The notes under the pieces were generated by a model. The model searched no databases. It saw only the letters and a program-made list of their open reading frames with translations, and was not told the origin of the DNA. From Clostridium paraputrificum (GTDB lineage Bacteria; Bacillota; Clostridia; Clostridiales; Clostridiaceae), in contig NZ_UAWH01000015.1 of the NCBI RefSeq assembly GCF_900447045.1, positions 248,001-312,000 on the forward strand: DNA of 64,000 bases, in the 5' to 3' direction. How positions within the stretch are numbered: position 1 is the stretch's first letter; each line of letters opens with the position of its first letter. Position numbers and translations under genes: made by a program. This document shows, in pieces, positions 55,755-63,589 of this stretch.

Positions 55755-56657
55755 TTGAGTAAAATAATTAAGGTTAATTGTAACTCCAGCACTACTATAG
55801 ATATGATTCGCCCTGAATATTCCAACACAACTGGAGATAAACTAATAGTTGGAACACATTATTTAAAAACAAATCTATATAACATCTTCGTATCAGTACT
55901 TAAATTTAACCCAATAGATATAAAAATTGAAGATATTGAATCTGTATCACTTTATCTATATTTAGATAACTTATTATGTAATGATTTATCATTTAAAAAC
56001 ATTGCAATTTCAAAGAATATAGATAATCCAGATTTAAATAAAATCAGCTGGAAATCCCCCCCAAAGATATCTAAAAATCACTATATTAATGTTTGTTTTC
56101 CATATAGCTATGTAGATAGTTTTATTGATATTGATATAACCTCACTTTATAAATCTTCAAAAATTGATACAGAAGATTTTAGCATCACCTTAAGTAGTGG
56201 CACCAGTAAAAATACCTCCATAGTAAGATTTGATTCAGCATATTCTATAAATAAACCATACTTAGTTATTAGATTACGTGAAAATATATATGATGATATA
56301 CCTTTAGAATACACAGATGAATATAGTATTAAATCTCCCCCATATAACTCAAATTCTTCATGTCCATTTAGAAATATAGATTTTTCAAAACTAAATAAAC
56401 TTGAAGAATCTACAAAAATATTAACTAAAGAAATAGCTTCTATTAAAACAAATATCTCTGACTTAAACAAAAAATATACTAATCTTAATAACGCAATAAA
56501 AGATATAACTTCTAAAAATAATAGGATATCTGATATAGAATTAACTAAAAATAATTTAAAGTCTATTACTGATACAGTAAGCAGCTTAAAAGACGAAGTA
56601 AAAAGTTTAAATAGTAGATTAAATAGCATAAGTATAGAACCTATATTGGATGAATAA
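55755..56657 (+). CDS. beta-domain protein with C-terminal coiled coil
   Basis: This 300-residue protein begins at a TTG with GGAGG eight bases upstream. Residues 1-180 form a beta-rich region with a pattern like DNRLRE-type domains (VSLYLYLDNLLCNDLS, RFDSAYSINKPYLVI). From about residue 215 to 290 there is a long amphipathic coiled coil rich in Leu, Ile, Lys and Asn with heptad spacing (LNKLEESTKILTKEIASIKT). A stalk that displays the beta domain is a reasonable idea. It is 12 bases after the beta-propeller-like gene, in the same operon, and ends at a strong terminator. Confidence 0.6.
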   Translation: MSKIIKVNCNSSTTIDMIRPEYSNTTGDKLIVGTHYLKTNLYNIFVSVLKFNPIDIKIEDIESVSLYLYLDNLLCNDLSFKNIAISKNIDNPDLNKISWKSPPKISKNHYINVCFPYSYVDSFIDIDITSLYKSSKIDTEDFSITLSSGTSKNTSIVRFDSAYSINKPYLVIRLRENIYDDIPLEYTDEYSIKSPPYNSNSSCPFRNIDFSKLNKLEESTKILTKEIASIKTNISDLNKKYTNLNNAIKDITSKNNRISDIELTKNNLKSITDTVSSLKDEVKSLNSRLNSISIEPILDE

Positions 56658-56670
56658 TAAATCCCTTATA

Positions 56671-56703
56671 AAGAGAAATTGTGTATCAATTTCTCTTTTT
56701 TGT
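56671..56703 (+). terminator. terminator of the plus-strand surface pair
   Basis: AAGAGAAATTG and CAATTTCTCTT form an 11-bp stem around five bases, followed by a T run. Confidence 0.8.
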
Positions 56704-56806
56704 TGTTAACGATTAATTTTTATTTTATACAATTAACTACTAGCAATATAAAGACAATCATGTTATCCTATAAACTTGTGAGTAAAAGTTTTAAAGGGGG
56801 ATGTAC

Positions 56807-58168
56807 ATGACACAAGATATGACAACTGGGAATCCAGTAAAACTGATTTTATTTTTCTCAATACCTTTACTTATAGGAAATATATTTCAACAATTTTATA
56901 GCATGGTAGATACAATCATCGTTGGTAGATTTGTAGGAGTTGAAGCTCTTGCAGCTGTTGGCTCTACAGGTGCTATGGTTTTCTTAGTAAATGGATTTGT
57001 TATAGGTTTAACTGCAGGGTTTGCTATTCTAATATCTCAAAGATTTGGAGCAAAAGACCACTTAGGTATGAAAAAAGCAACAGGAAGTGCAATAACTCTT
57101 TCTGTAATATCAGTACTTATAATAACTATTATTAGTATTTTATCTGCTAAGCCAGTACTTAGATTAATGAATACACCAGATAATATAATGGTGGATGCTT
57201 CTAAATATATAATAATAATGTATGCTGGTACATTTGCTACTTTTATATATAATATGTTAGCAAGTATATTAAGAGCTTTAGGAGACAGTAAAACTCCACT
57301 TTACTTCTTAATTATTTCTTCAATATTAAATATTGTTTTAGATTTAGTATTTATAATTAACTTTGATATGGGTGTAGCAGGTGCTGCATATGCTACAGTT
57401 ATTTCACAAGGTGTATCTGGAGTACTTTGCTTAATTTATACTTACAAAAGACACACAATATTAAAGTTAAAGAAAAGCGATTTTATAGTAACAAAGGATT
57501 ACTATATAACTCACTTAAAGATTGGTGTTCCAATGGCTCTTCAATTCTCTGTTACTGCCCTTGGAATAATGATAGTTCAAGGGGCATTAAATGTGTTTGG
57601 TTCTACAGTTATAGCTTCATATACTGCTGCATCTAAAGCCCTTCAATTAGTAATGCAACCTGCTGTTACATTTGGAGTTACTATGGCTACTTACTGTGGA
57701 CAAAACCTAGGGGCTAGAAACTTTGAAAGAATACAAGAAGGAGTAAAGAAATGTACAATTATATCTATAATAACTAGTATTATAGCTGGTATTGTATTAG
57801 TTCTGTTTGGTAAGTACTTCGTATTGATGTTCTTAGAAAGCCCTGACCAAATTGTTATAGGTTATGCAACTCAATGTTTAAATATAGCTGCAATATTCTT
57901 TATACCACTTGGGCTAATATTTATATATAGAAATGCTCTTCAAGGTATTGGTGATTCATTTATTCCTATGATGGCAGGTGTTTATGAATTAGCAGCAAGA
58001 GCTTTAGTTGCATTTACTCTTCCAAAATTTATAGGATACCTTGGAATTTGTTTAGCTGATCCAGTTGCTTGGATATTCGCTTGTGTTCCTTTAGCTTATA
58101 CATACTTTAAGAGAATTAAAAATCTTTTAAACGAAAAGGAAAATGAAGAAGAGCTAGAAGTAGCTTAA
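56807..58168 (+). CDS. MATE-family multidrug efflux transporter
   Basis: This 453-residue protein has 12 membrane segments in two similar halves, as in MATE exporters driven by Na+ or H+. Family marks include LILFFSIPLLIGNIFQQFYS with VDTIIVGRFVG, and QNLGARNFERIQEGVKK in the second half. GGGGG sits six bases before the ATG at 56807; an ATG at 56801 would overlap the ribosome site. It stands alone, between two terminators. Substrates may be cationic drugs or metabolites; specificity cannot be read here. Confidence 0.92.
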   Translation: MTQDMTTGNPVKLILFFSIPLLIGNIFQQFYSMVDTIIVGRFVGVEALAAVGSTGAMVFLVNGFVIGLTAGFAILISQRFGAKDHLGMKKATGSAITLSVISVLIITIISILSAKPVLRLMNTPDNIMVDASKYIIIMYAGTFATFIYNMLASILRALGDSKTPLYFLIISSILNIVLDLVFIINFDMGVAGAAYATVISQGVSGVLCLIYTYKRHTILKLKKSDFIVTKDYYITHLKIGVPMALQFSVTALGIMIVQGALNVFGSTVIASYTAASKALQLVMQPAVTFGVTMATYCGQNLGARNFERIQEGVKKCTIISIITSIIAGIVLVLFGKYFVLMFLESPDQIVIGYATQCLNIAAIFFIPLGLIFIYRNALQGIGDSFIPMMAGVYELAARALVAFTLPKFIGYLGICLADPVAWIFACVPLAYTYFKRIKNLLNEKENEEELEVA

Positions 58169-58178
58169 TATTTAAATA

Positions 58179-58216
58179 CAAAAGAGAAAACCTTAGTTAA
58201 CTAAAGTTTTCTCTTT
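58179..58216. terminator. bidirectional terminator
   Basis: AAAAGAGAAAAC and its complement form a perfect 12-bp stem, with an inner palindrome TTAGTTAACTAA, between two convergent genes. Confidence 0.8.
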
Positions 58217-58220
58217 TACT

Positions 58221-59426
58221 TTATTCATATTTTTCACAACTAGGAGAATCACTTATAGTAACTACATATTGATATATTTTTTCATATGGATATGGACAAA
58301 GATTATACTTATCAAGAAACATACTCCTATCATAATTTAATTTGAATAGTGTAGTCTTCTTATCCTTTGGAAATATATCTGTAGTATATACAGCATCTGT
58401 ATAATCAACAAATGAATTTTTTATATAATATCCTTCATTACCAATTGGATTATAACAATTAGAGTTTTCATATTCAAAACTAATGGATATTACCTCTCCT
58501 TCAGTTCTTTTATAATTATTTTGAAGGTATGCTGCAAATGGAATATATCCATCCTTATCTTCTAATCCACTCTGTGATACATGAAATCCCCCTAACTGAC
58601 CAAAATATTTCCCTTTCGGTAATTTTTCGTATTGCTCAATAAAATTATTTATTAGATGCTTTTCTCTAACAAGTTGTCCAGAACTTAAAGATAGGTTTTT
58701 TACACCAAATAAAAAGTTGTCATAATTATTACCTAAATATTCTTTAGCACTCTCTTGGTTATTTTCTAGAATTTTAATAATTTCTTTACAGTTCTTTTGA
58801 TAATTATTTCTACTAATTTTCTTTACATGTTCTATCATTTCTTTTAGTTCACTAGGTGCTTCATCTTTAGGTAATAATGAAGTTATATATCTTCTTGCGG
58901 TTAAAGGTTGATGTTCTATATCTATTCCAACTAATTGGAGTCTTCTATCTTCTGGAAGTGATTTATTATATTTATAAAGATTTTTTATTGATTCATAATA
59001 ATTTTTTGTATAAGATTGAGTTCCCCTTAAATTTGACATTATATAATTAATAATTTCAATATCTCCTGTTTTTAAATACTCATTTATTAATTGAGCAGTA
59101 CAAAATCCTCCTTCATAAATAATATATTTTACTCCTGCTTTTTCTACAAAATACCTCGTAAAATACTCCTTTAATTCAAAAGAAGCTTTTGTTCCATGGG
59201 ATTCTCCTGTTAAAAAAATTTGATTATTTTCTAAATCACCATCTAATAAACTTATACTTTTAAATGATAAATCATTAATATCTAATTTTGAATTCTCTTT
59301 ATAAAAAGCATCTTGTACTTTTTTTATTTGAGAATTTAATTTAACCTTTTTAATAACTGGTATACTTATTAATACAAAAATAATTATTAAAGCAAAATGA
59401 ATAATTCTAATCTTTTTTATTTTCAT
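58221..59426 (-). CDS. membrane-anchored erythromycin-esterase-like protein
   Basis: This 401-residue protein has an N-terminal membrane anchor (about residues 9-26) and then a domain similar to the EreA/ChaN-like hydrolase superfamily. Key blocks are LTGESHGTKASF (Glu and His of the active site), IIYEGGF, VGIDIEHQPLTARRY and GQLGGFHVSQSG. The true members hydrolyse macrolide lactones, but distant ones such as this have unknown substrates, so resistance should not be assumed. Being anchored, it probably acts outside the cell. GGGGTT precedes the ATG. Confidence 0.7.
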   Translation of the reverse strand: MKIKKIRIIHFALIIIFVLISIPVIKKVKLNSQIKKVQDAFYKENSKLDINDLSFKSISLLDGDLENNQIFLTGESHGTKASFELKEYFTRYFVEKAGVKYIIYEGGFCTAQLINEYLKTGDIEIINYIMSNLRGTQSYTKNYYESIKNLYKYNKSLPEDRRLQLVGIDIEHQPLTARRYITSLLPKDEAPSELKEMIEHVKKISRNNYQKNCKEIIKILENNQESAKEYLGNNYDNFLFGVKNLSLSSGQLVREKHLINNFIEQYEKLPKGKYFGQLGGFHVSQSGLEDKDGYIPFAAYLQNNYKRTEGEVISISFEYENSNCYNPIGNEGYYIKNSFVDYTDAVYTTDIFPKDKKTTLFKLNYDRSMFLDKYNLCPYPYEKIYQYVVTISDSPSCEKYE

Positions 59427-59505
59427 AACCCCTCACTTACCTTTAACCCCAATTTATTTTTTTATATAAAATTATTAATATTATACCATTTTTATACAAA
59501 TACTA

Positions 59506-59537
59506 AAAGAAGCCATTCCAATTAAGTTGGCTTCTTT
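59506..59537 (-). terminator. terminator of the VTC operon
   Basis: AAAGAAGCCA and its complement form a 10-bp stem around 12 bases; T residues follow on the minus strand. Confidence 0.7.
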
Positions 59538-59549
59538 ACATTATAAGTT

Positions 59550-61358
59550 CTATCTTCTATTTCCTTTGCCACCACCTGGCATTCCCATATTTCCTCCATT
59601 ACTACTTCCTACATTTGTAACTGATCCAGAAATAGTAAAGTTCTGAACCTTAGAATTACCAATGTACAAATCATAGCTTTCTCCATCTTTAAATTTTGAT
59701 GAGCTTACTATAATTGAAGCATATTGTTTAGTTGGTGTGTACTTCACTATTTCTTCGCCACTAGAACTTAAAATTTTAAATTCCACGTTACCTTGTTGAT
59801 TATTAACTCCTATACTAACAGACTTTTGAGTTGAAGAATCACTAGGTCCTTGAGCCATTCCTAAGCTTCCTACAGCAATCAATGTTCCACCACTTATATC
59901 TAAATTTCCATCATAATCTAAAGATCCATTACCATTATTAGTTGGTCCATTAACTATAACTTCGCCACCAGTAATATATATTGATCCATTGGAGTCAATT
60001 CCATCACCGCTTGCATCTACCTTTATAGTTCCACCATTAACTTTAATTTCTCCACTAGAATTTGAACCGAAACCATTTTGTCCTGGTCTTCCATTTAAAG
60101 AAGATGAATCATTACCACCAGCAGCATTTATGCCATCATCACTTGCAACAACATTAATATTACCATCATTTAAAGTAATCTTTTCCCCTTCAAGGCCTTC
60201 ATATGATTTAGAAATATTAATATTACCAGCATTTATAACTAATGAAGTATCTGCATGTACTCCATCATCTCCTGATGAAATATTAATATCTCCACCATTT
60301 ATAACAATATCTCCATTAGAATGTATTGAATCATCAGATGAATTTATATCAAAGCTTCCATTATCAATTGTAATTTTAGAAGTAGCTTTAATACCTTTTG
60401 CACTTGCTATTTCTTCTGTTGTTTCTTCTTTTACATCATTAAAACCAGGTCTCTCTCCTTTACCCATCATTCCCCAATTACCCCAATTACCATTATCTGA
60501 TGTACTGCTGTTACTACTTCCTCCACCTGTTTTAATATTAAATTCCCCACTATTTATTAATAATTCAGTTTCAGCTTGAATTCCATCTTCTCCTGCTGTT
60601 ATATTAAATACTCCATTTTCAATCCATATATAACCTTTACTTGTGTCTGTATCATTATTGGCCTTCATTCCATCGCCCTGAGTATCAATAGTAATATTAC
60701 CATTTTTAACTGTTAATGAATCCTTACCTCTTAATGCAGTATTAACAGCTGTAACTGATATATTACCACTTTGAATTCTTAAATCATCTTTACTAGTAAT
60801 TCCATTATTGTAGTTTCCTTTGACAGTAAGAGAACCATTACCTATAAAAGTTAAATCATCTTTACTGAATATAGCTGCACTTGGTTCATCTGTACTACTA
60901 TCTTCAAAGACATAGTTTGTACTATCTTCAATTATATTTTCAGTTCCATCAGCTAAAGATATTATAGTCTTATCTGCATTTTTTACATAAATAGGGGCAC
61001 TATTTGATGAAGTTATGTTTATTCCATTTAAAACTATATACACCTTGTCATTATCACCAGCATTTACAACTATTTGTCCATCCTTTAAAGTACCTGAAAT
61101 ACTATAAGTACCTGAGGATGTTATATTTACTTTATTATTATCTGCTTGTGCACCACTTCCATTAATATTAATGCTATCTCCAAGCTCTATATAGGTATCA
61201 ACCTCTCCAATACTTTCATCCTCTATAGATTTCATTTCAACTAATGTACTTTCTTCAACTGATGGTGTTGATGACTCTTCATTATTATCTTTTGAGCAGG
61301 AAACTAATGAAGTTCCAAGTGCTAATGCTAATAGTAAAGTGACAAATTTTCTTTTCAT
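59550..61358 (-). CDS. beta-helix lipoprotein, Cthe_2159-like carbohydrate-binding domain
   Basis: This 602-residue lipoprotein has a lipobox LVSC with the cysteine at about residue 20. It resembles the Cthe_2159-type carbohydrate-binding domain (DUF4353), a parallel beta-helix that can bind acidic polysaccharides and calcium. Many turns have repeated blocks such as SSGTYSISGTL, DDLTFIGNGSL and GDGMKANNDT, with Asp and Asn at regular spacing. A Gly/Asn/Ser loop with GNWGNWGMMGKG is inserted around residue 295, and the end is GKGNRR. I chose the ATG at 61358, with GGAGG eight bases upstream. It lies 21 bases after DUF4956 and completes the operon. Confidence 0.85.
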   Translation of the reverse strand: MKRKFVTLLLALALGTSLVSCSKDNNEESSTPSVEESTLVEMKSIEDESIGEVDTYIELGDSININGSGAQADNNKVNITSSGTYSISGTLKDGQIVVNAGDNDKVYIVLNGINITSSNSAPIYVKNADKTIISLADGTENIIEDSTNYVFEDSSTDEPSAAIFSKDDLTFIGNGSLTVKGNYNNGITSKDDLRIQSGNISVTAVNTALRGKDSLTVKNGNITIDTQGDGMKANNDTDTSKGYIWIENGVFNITAGEDGIQAETELLINSGEFNIKTGGGSSNSSTSDNGNWGNWGMMGKGERPGFNDVKEETTEEIASAKGIKATSKITIDNGSFDINSSDDSIHSNGDIVINGGDINISSGDDGVHADTSLVINAGNINISKSYEGLEGEKITLNDGNINVVASDDGINAAGGNDSSSLNGRPGQNGFGSNSSGEIKVNGGTIKVDASGDGIDSNGSIYITGGEVIVNGPTNNGNGSLDYDGNLDISGGTLIAVGSLGMAQGPSDSSTQKSVSIGVNNQQGNVEFKILSSSGEEIVKYTPTKQYASIIVSSSKFKDGESYDLYIGNSKVQNFTISGSVTNVGSSNGGNMGMPGGGKGNRR

Positions 61359-61379
61359 ATTAAACACCTCCTGATTTTT

Positions 61380-62069
61380 TTATCCATAAACCTTTTCTTC
61401 AAATCCTGTTATACTTAAACTTATATTTAAATTTCCATTCCTGCATCTTAGATCATCTATAAGCTTCTTTTGATTTACTCCTTCTTTTAAAGAAATAAGA
61501 TAAGTTAATTCAAATAAAGCTCCAAAATCTCTAGTTTTTACCCTCTCTATATGAAAAGTAGTTGTATATTTATTTAATACTTCTTCAAAAACACCTTCAT
61601 AATTTAAGTCTTCTGGTACAATAATTTTAAGTTGCATATTCTTAGTTTTTGGCATTGCAAAATTAGTTAAAAATAAAACTATCATTACTCCACATAGAAT
61701 TAATGTAAATATGACAGCATAACCTATGTAGCCCATTCCACAAGTAAGTCCTACTGCTAATGTAAAGAATACATAAGCAATATCCTTTGGATCACCAGGT
61801 GCACTTCTAAAACGAATTAAAGAAAATGCTCCAGCTAAACTAAATGCTCTAGCTACACTGTTTCCTACAAGGAGAATAATAATAGAAATTATAACTGGTA
61901 ACATAATTAGTGTGATTGGAAAACTTGGTGAGTAACCTTCCTTTTTATGAGTTTTTATATAAACCAAGCTAATCACTAATCCTAAAATTATTGATGATAA
62001 AATTACAATTAACGCGTTTGCTAATGTAAAGGACTCTCCATTTGTTGATGATATTATCGTTTCTAACAT
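61380..62069 (-). CDS. DUF4956 membrane protein
   Basis: This 229-residue protein has four membrane segments in the first 140 residues (about 20-42, 52-70, 94-112, 118-137) and a soluble C-terminal domain (about 145-229) with an ACT-like or ferredoxin-like pattern. SLAGAFSLIRFRSAPGDPKDIAYV is the signature block of DUF4956. Its start lies inside the end of the VTC gene (seven-base overlap), showing translational coupling. It is, to my knowledge, commonly found next to VTC-domain proteins. It could form the membrane passage for a polyphosphate-like product, by analogy with the membrane part of yeast VTC; this is inference. Confidence 0.85.
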   Translation of the reverse strand: MLETIISSTNGESFTLANALIVILSSIILGLVISLVYIKTHKKEGYSPSFPITLIMLPVIISIIILLVGNSVARAFSLAGAFSLIRFRSAPGDPKDIAYVFFTLAVGLTCGMGYIGYAVIFTLILCGVMIVLFLTNFAMPKTKNMQLKIIVPEDLNYEGVFEEVLNKYTTTFHIERVKTRDFGALFELTYLISLKEGVNQKKLIDDLRCRNGNLNISLSITGFEEKVYG

Positions 62070-62815
62070 ACTTCTTTACTCCCTCCTATGTTGAAGCTTA
62101 TATTATTTTTACAGTAATCCATAAATTCATTTCCGTATTTAGAGAAATGTGTGTTGTATATTTTTAACTCTGATAGTATTTTAGTGAACCATACAGGCAT
62201 AGCCCCTAATATTTTAACCTCCATAAGATATTTTCCTTCTCCAAGTATATCTCTTCCAAAACTTCCTTCTTTAAGAGTTAAATAATCCCGTCTTGTAAGT
62301 ATTTTTGTATCAAAAGTCAATCTAAAATCTTTATTATCCTTTGCAAAAAAAGCACTGCGAACATAAGATATATAAACCTTAGGCTTTATGTCATTATTTT
62401 TTAAATAGTACTCTATTTCATTAATTACCTGTTGATTTACATAATCACTAAACTTAGGTTTTATTCCTTCTTCCAAAAAGTTATTTGCTTCTTTTAAAGT
62501 TAAGACTACTCTACGTTTATTAACAATTCCATTTATTTTCTTTTTCATTTCAAGGAAGACTTTTTCATCCTCACTGCATAAATTTCTATAACTCCTTAAC
62601 CGAAGCTTTTCTTTATAAAATGGTTTAGATATGGAATGACGTATAACATCATCATTCTCTGTGTCATAATAGATATTATAGATACTATATGTTTTTCCAT
62701 CTTTACAATATCCATCTGGTTCCATAAATTCTAACAACCTAGGTATTAGAATTCTATATTGATAATCTGATATTATAAATTTCTTTTCATATCTTTGAAA
62801 AGACTTTATAGCCAT
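62063..62815 (-). CDS. VTC-domain polyphosphate polymerase-like protein
   Basis: The 250-residue product matches the VTC domain, a CYTH-like tunnel enzyme that makes polyphosphate in yeast. Basic and acidic residues that line the tunnel are recognisable: RYEKKFIISDYQYR at the start, YKEKLRLRSY, VFLEMKKKING and NKRRVVL. There is no SPX domain and no membrane segment. It is the first gene of an operon with DUF4956 and a beta-helix lipoprotein, and GGTGA precedes the ATG. A TATAAT with 11-base repeats lies upstream. Confidence 0.88.
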   Translation of the reverse strand: MAIKSFQRYEKKFIISDYQYRILIPRLLEFMEPDGYCKDGKTYSIYNIYYDTENDDVIRHSISKPFYKEKLRLRSYRNLCSEDEKVFLEMKKKINGIVNKRRVVLTLKEANNFLEEGIKPKFSDYVNQQVINEIEYYLKNNDIKPKVYISYVRSAFFAKDNKDFRLTFDTKILTRRDYLTLKEGSFGRDILGEGKYLMEVKILGAMPVWFTKILSELKIYNTHFSKYGNEFMDYCKNNISFNIGGSKEVC

Positions 62816-62848
62816 AAAATCACCGCCTTCTTTCTAAGCTTTGAGTGT

Positions 62849-62880
62849 ATTATATTAACTGAAGCTTAAACAAAGCTTAA
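62849..62880 (-). promoter_or_regulatory. VTC operon promoter with 11-base repeats
   Basis: On the minus strand a TATAAT (62849-62854) has no good -35. Instead TTAAGCTT occurs twice, at 62873-62880 and 62862-62869, with starts 11 bases apart. Such phased repeats over the -35 region are typical for PhoB/PhoP-type activators. A regulator is inferred, not shown. Confidence 0.4.
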
Positions 62881-62938
62881 GAAGTAAACTTTAGTAACAT
62901 TAAAATTTTGGAATTATACTTTCCTGAAGAATAAAAAA

Positions 62939-62963
62939 AGAGAAACCTATTTAGATTTCTCTT
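62939..62963 (-). terminator. terminator overlapping the acetyltransferase stop codon
   Basis: AAGAGAAA and TTTCTCTT form an eight-bp stem around nine bases, with T residues following on the minus strand. Confidence 0.65.
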
Positions 62964-63391
62964 GATGTGTATTTCATTAAAACTTCCATAAACCCACTAT
63001 CTTCATTTTTTCTAACTTCTATAGGTTCAAATAAAGCTTTCTCATAAAACCTATAGGCTTTCTCATTATCTTTATATACTGATAGTATTAAATCATTATA
63101 TTCTTTTTTTACATAATCCAATAACATTTTCCCTACTCCATTGCTTTGACTTGTAGGTTCCACAAATAAGGCTCCAATATAACTATCATCCACAATACTT
63201 ATAAATCCCTTTATAGCATTATTATCTTCATATACAAAAGTTTTTGAATTTGGCAAATACTCTTTTTTTACTGTATTATAGTTACATCTCCAATAAAATT
63301 CAGGAATAAATGGATGTCCAACCATTGTAGATCTAAACCATATGCTCATAACAGCATCTATATCTTCCTCTGTAAATTTTCTTATATACAT
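62951..63391 (-). CDS. GNAT-family N-acetyltransferase, YjaB-like
   Basis: This 146-residue enzyme is a GNAT acetyltransferase most like YjaB/YiaC. It starts MYIRKFTEEDIDAVMSIW, with ALFVEPTSQSNGVGKMLLDYV as the acetyl-CoA loop (around residue 75) and AYRFYEKALFEPI near the end. I chose the ATG at 63391, with GGGGAGAG upstream; a TTG at 63412 is a weaker start. It is separate from the VTC operon. Confidence 0.88.
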   Translation of the reverse strand: MYIRKFTEEDIDAVMSIWFRSTMVGHPFIPEFYWRCNYNTVKKEYLPNSKTFVYEDNNAIKGFISIVDDSYIGALFVEPTSQSNGVGKMLLDYVKKEYNDLILSVYKDNEKAYRFYEKALFEPIEVRKNEDSGFMEVLMKYTSREI

Positions 63392-63550
63392 TTTGCTCTC
63401 TCCCCTACGCAATTTTGCATATTTTTCTTTCTTTTTACTTTTTGTTACAAATTGTTAATATAATTTTATTTTATCATCATACCTTGAAATTATAAACATA
63501 TTTTTCATCTAAATATAATATATGTTACATAAGTTTATTGCAAAAAAAAG

Positions 63551-63577
63551 AACTCCAACAATATATTGCTGAAGTTT
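63551..63577 (-). terminator. terminator of the symporter gene
   Basis: AACTTCAGCAA pairs with TTGTTGGAGTT, using two G-U pairs, around a short loop; a run of eight T follows on the minus strand. Confidence 0.75.
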
Positions 63578-63589
63578 TTATGTTTATAT

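Noticed and set aside
58221..59426. Antibiotic resistance gene (erythromycin esterase)
   Set aside because: Only distant family motifs are shared and the protein is membrane-anchored, so a resistance function cannot be claimed.
59989..60579. A 196-codon plus-strand frame inside the beta-helix lipoprotein gene
   Set aside because: It is the complement of the repeated Gly/Asp-rich coding sequence, which yields stop-free, Pro- and Ser-rich shadows.
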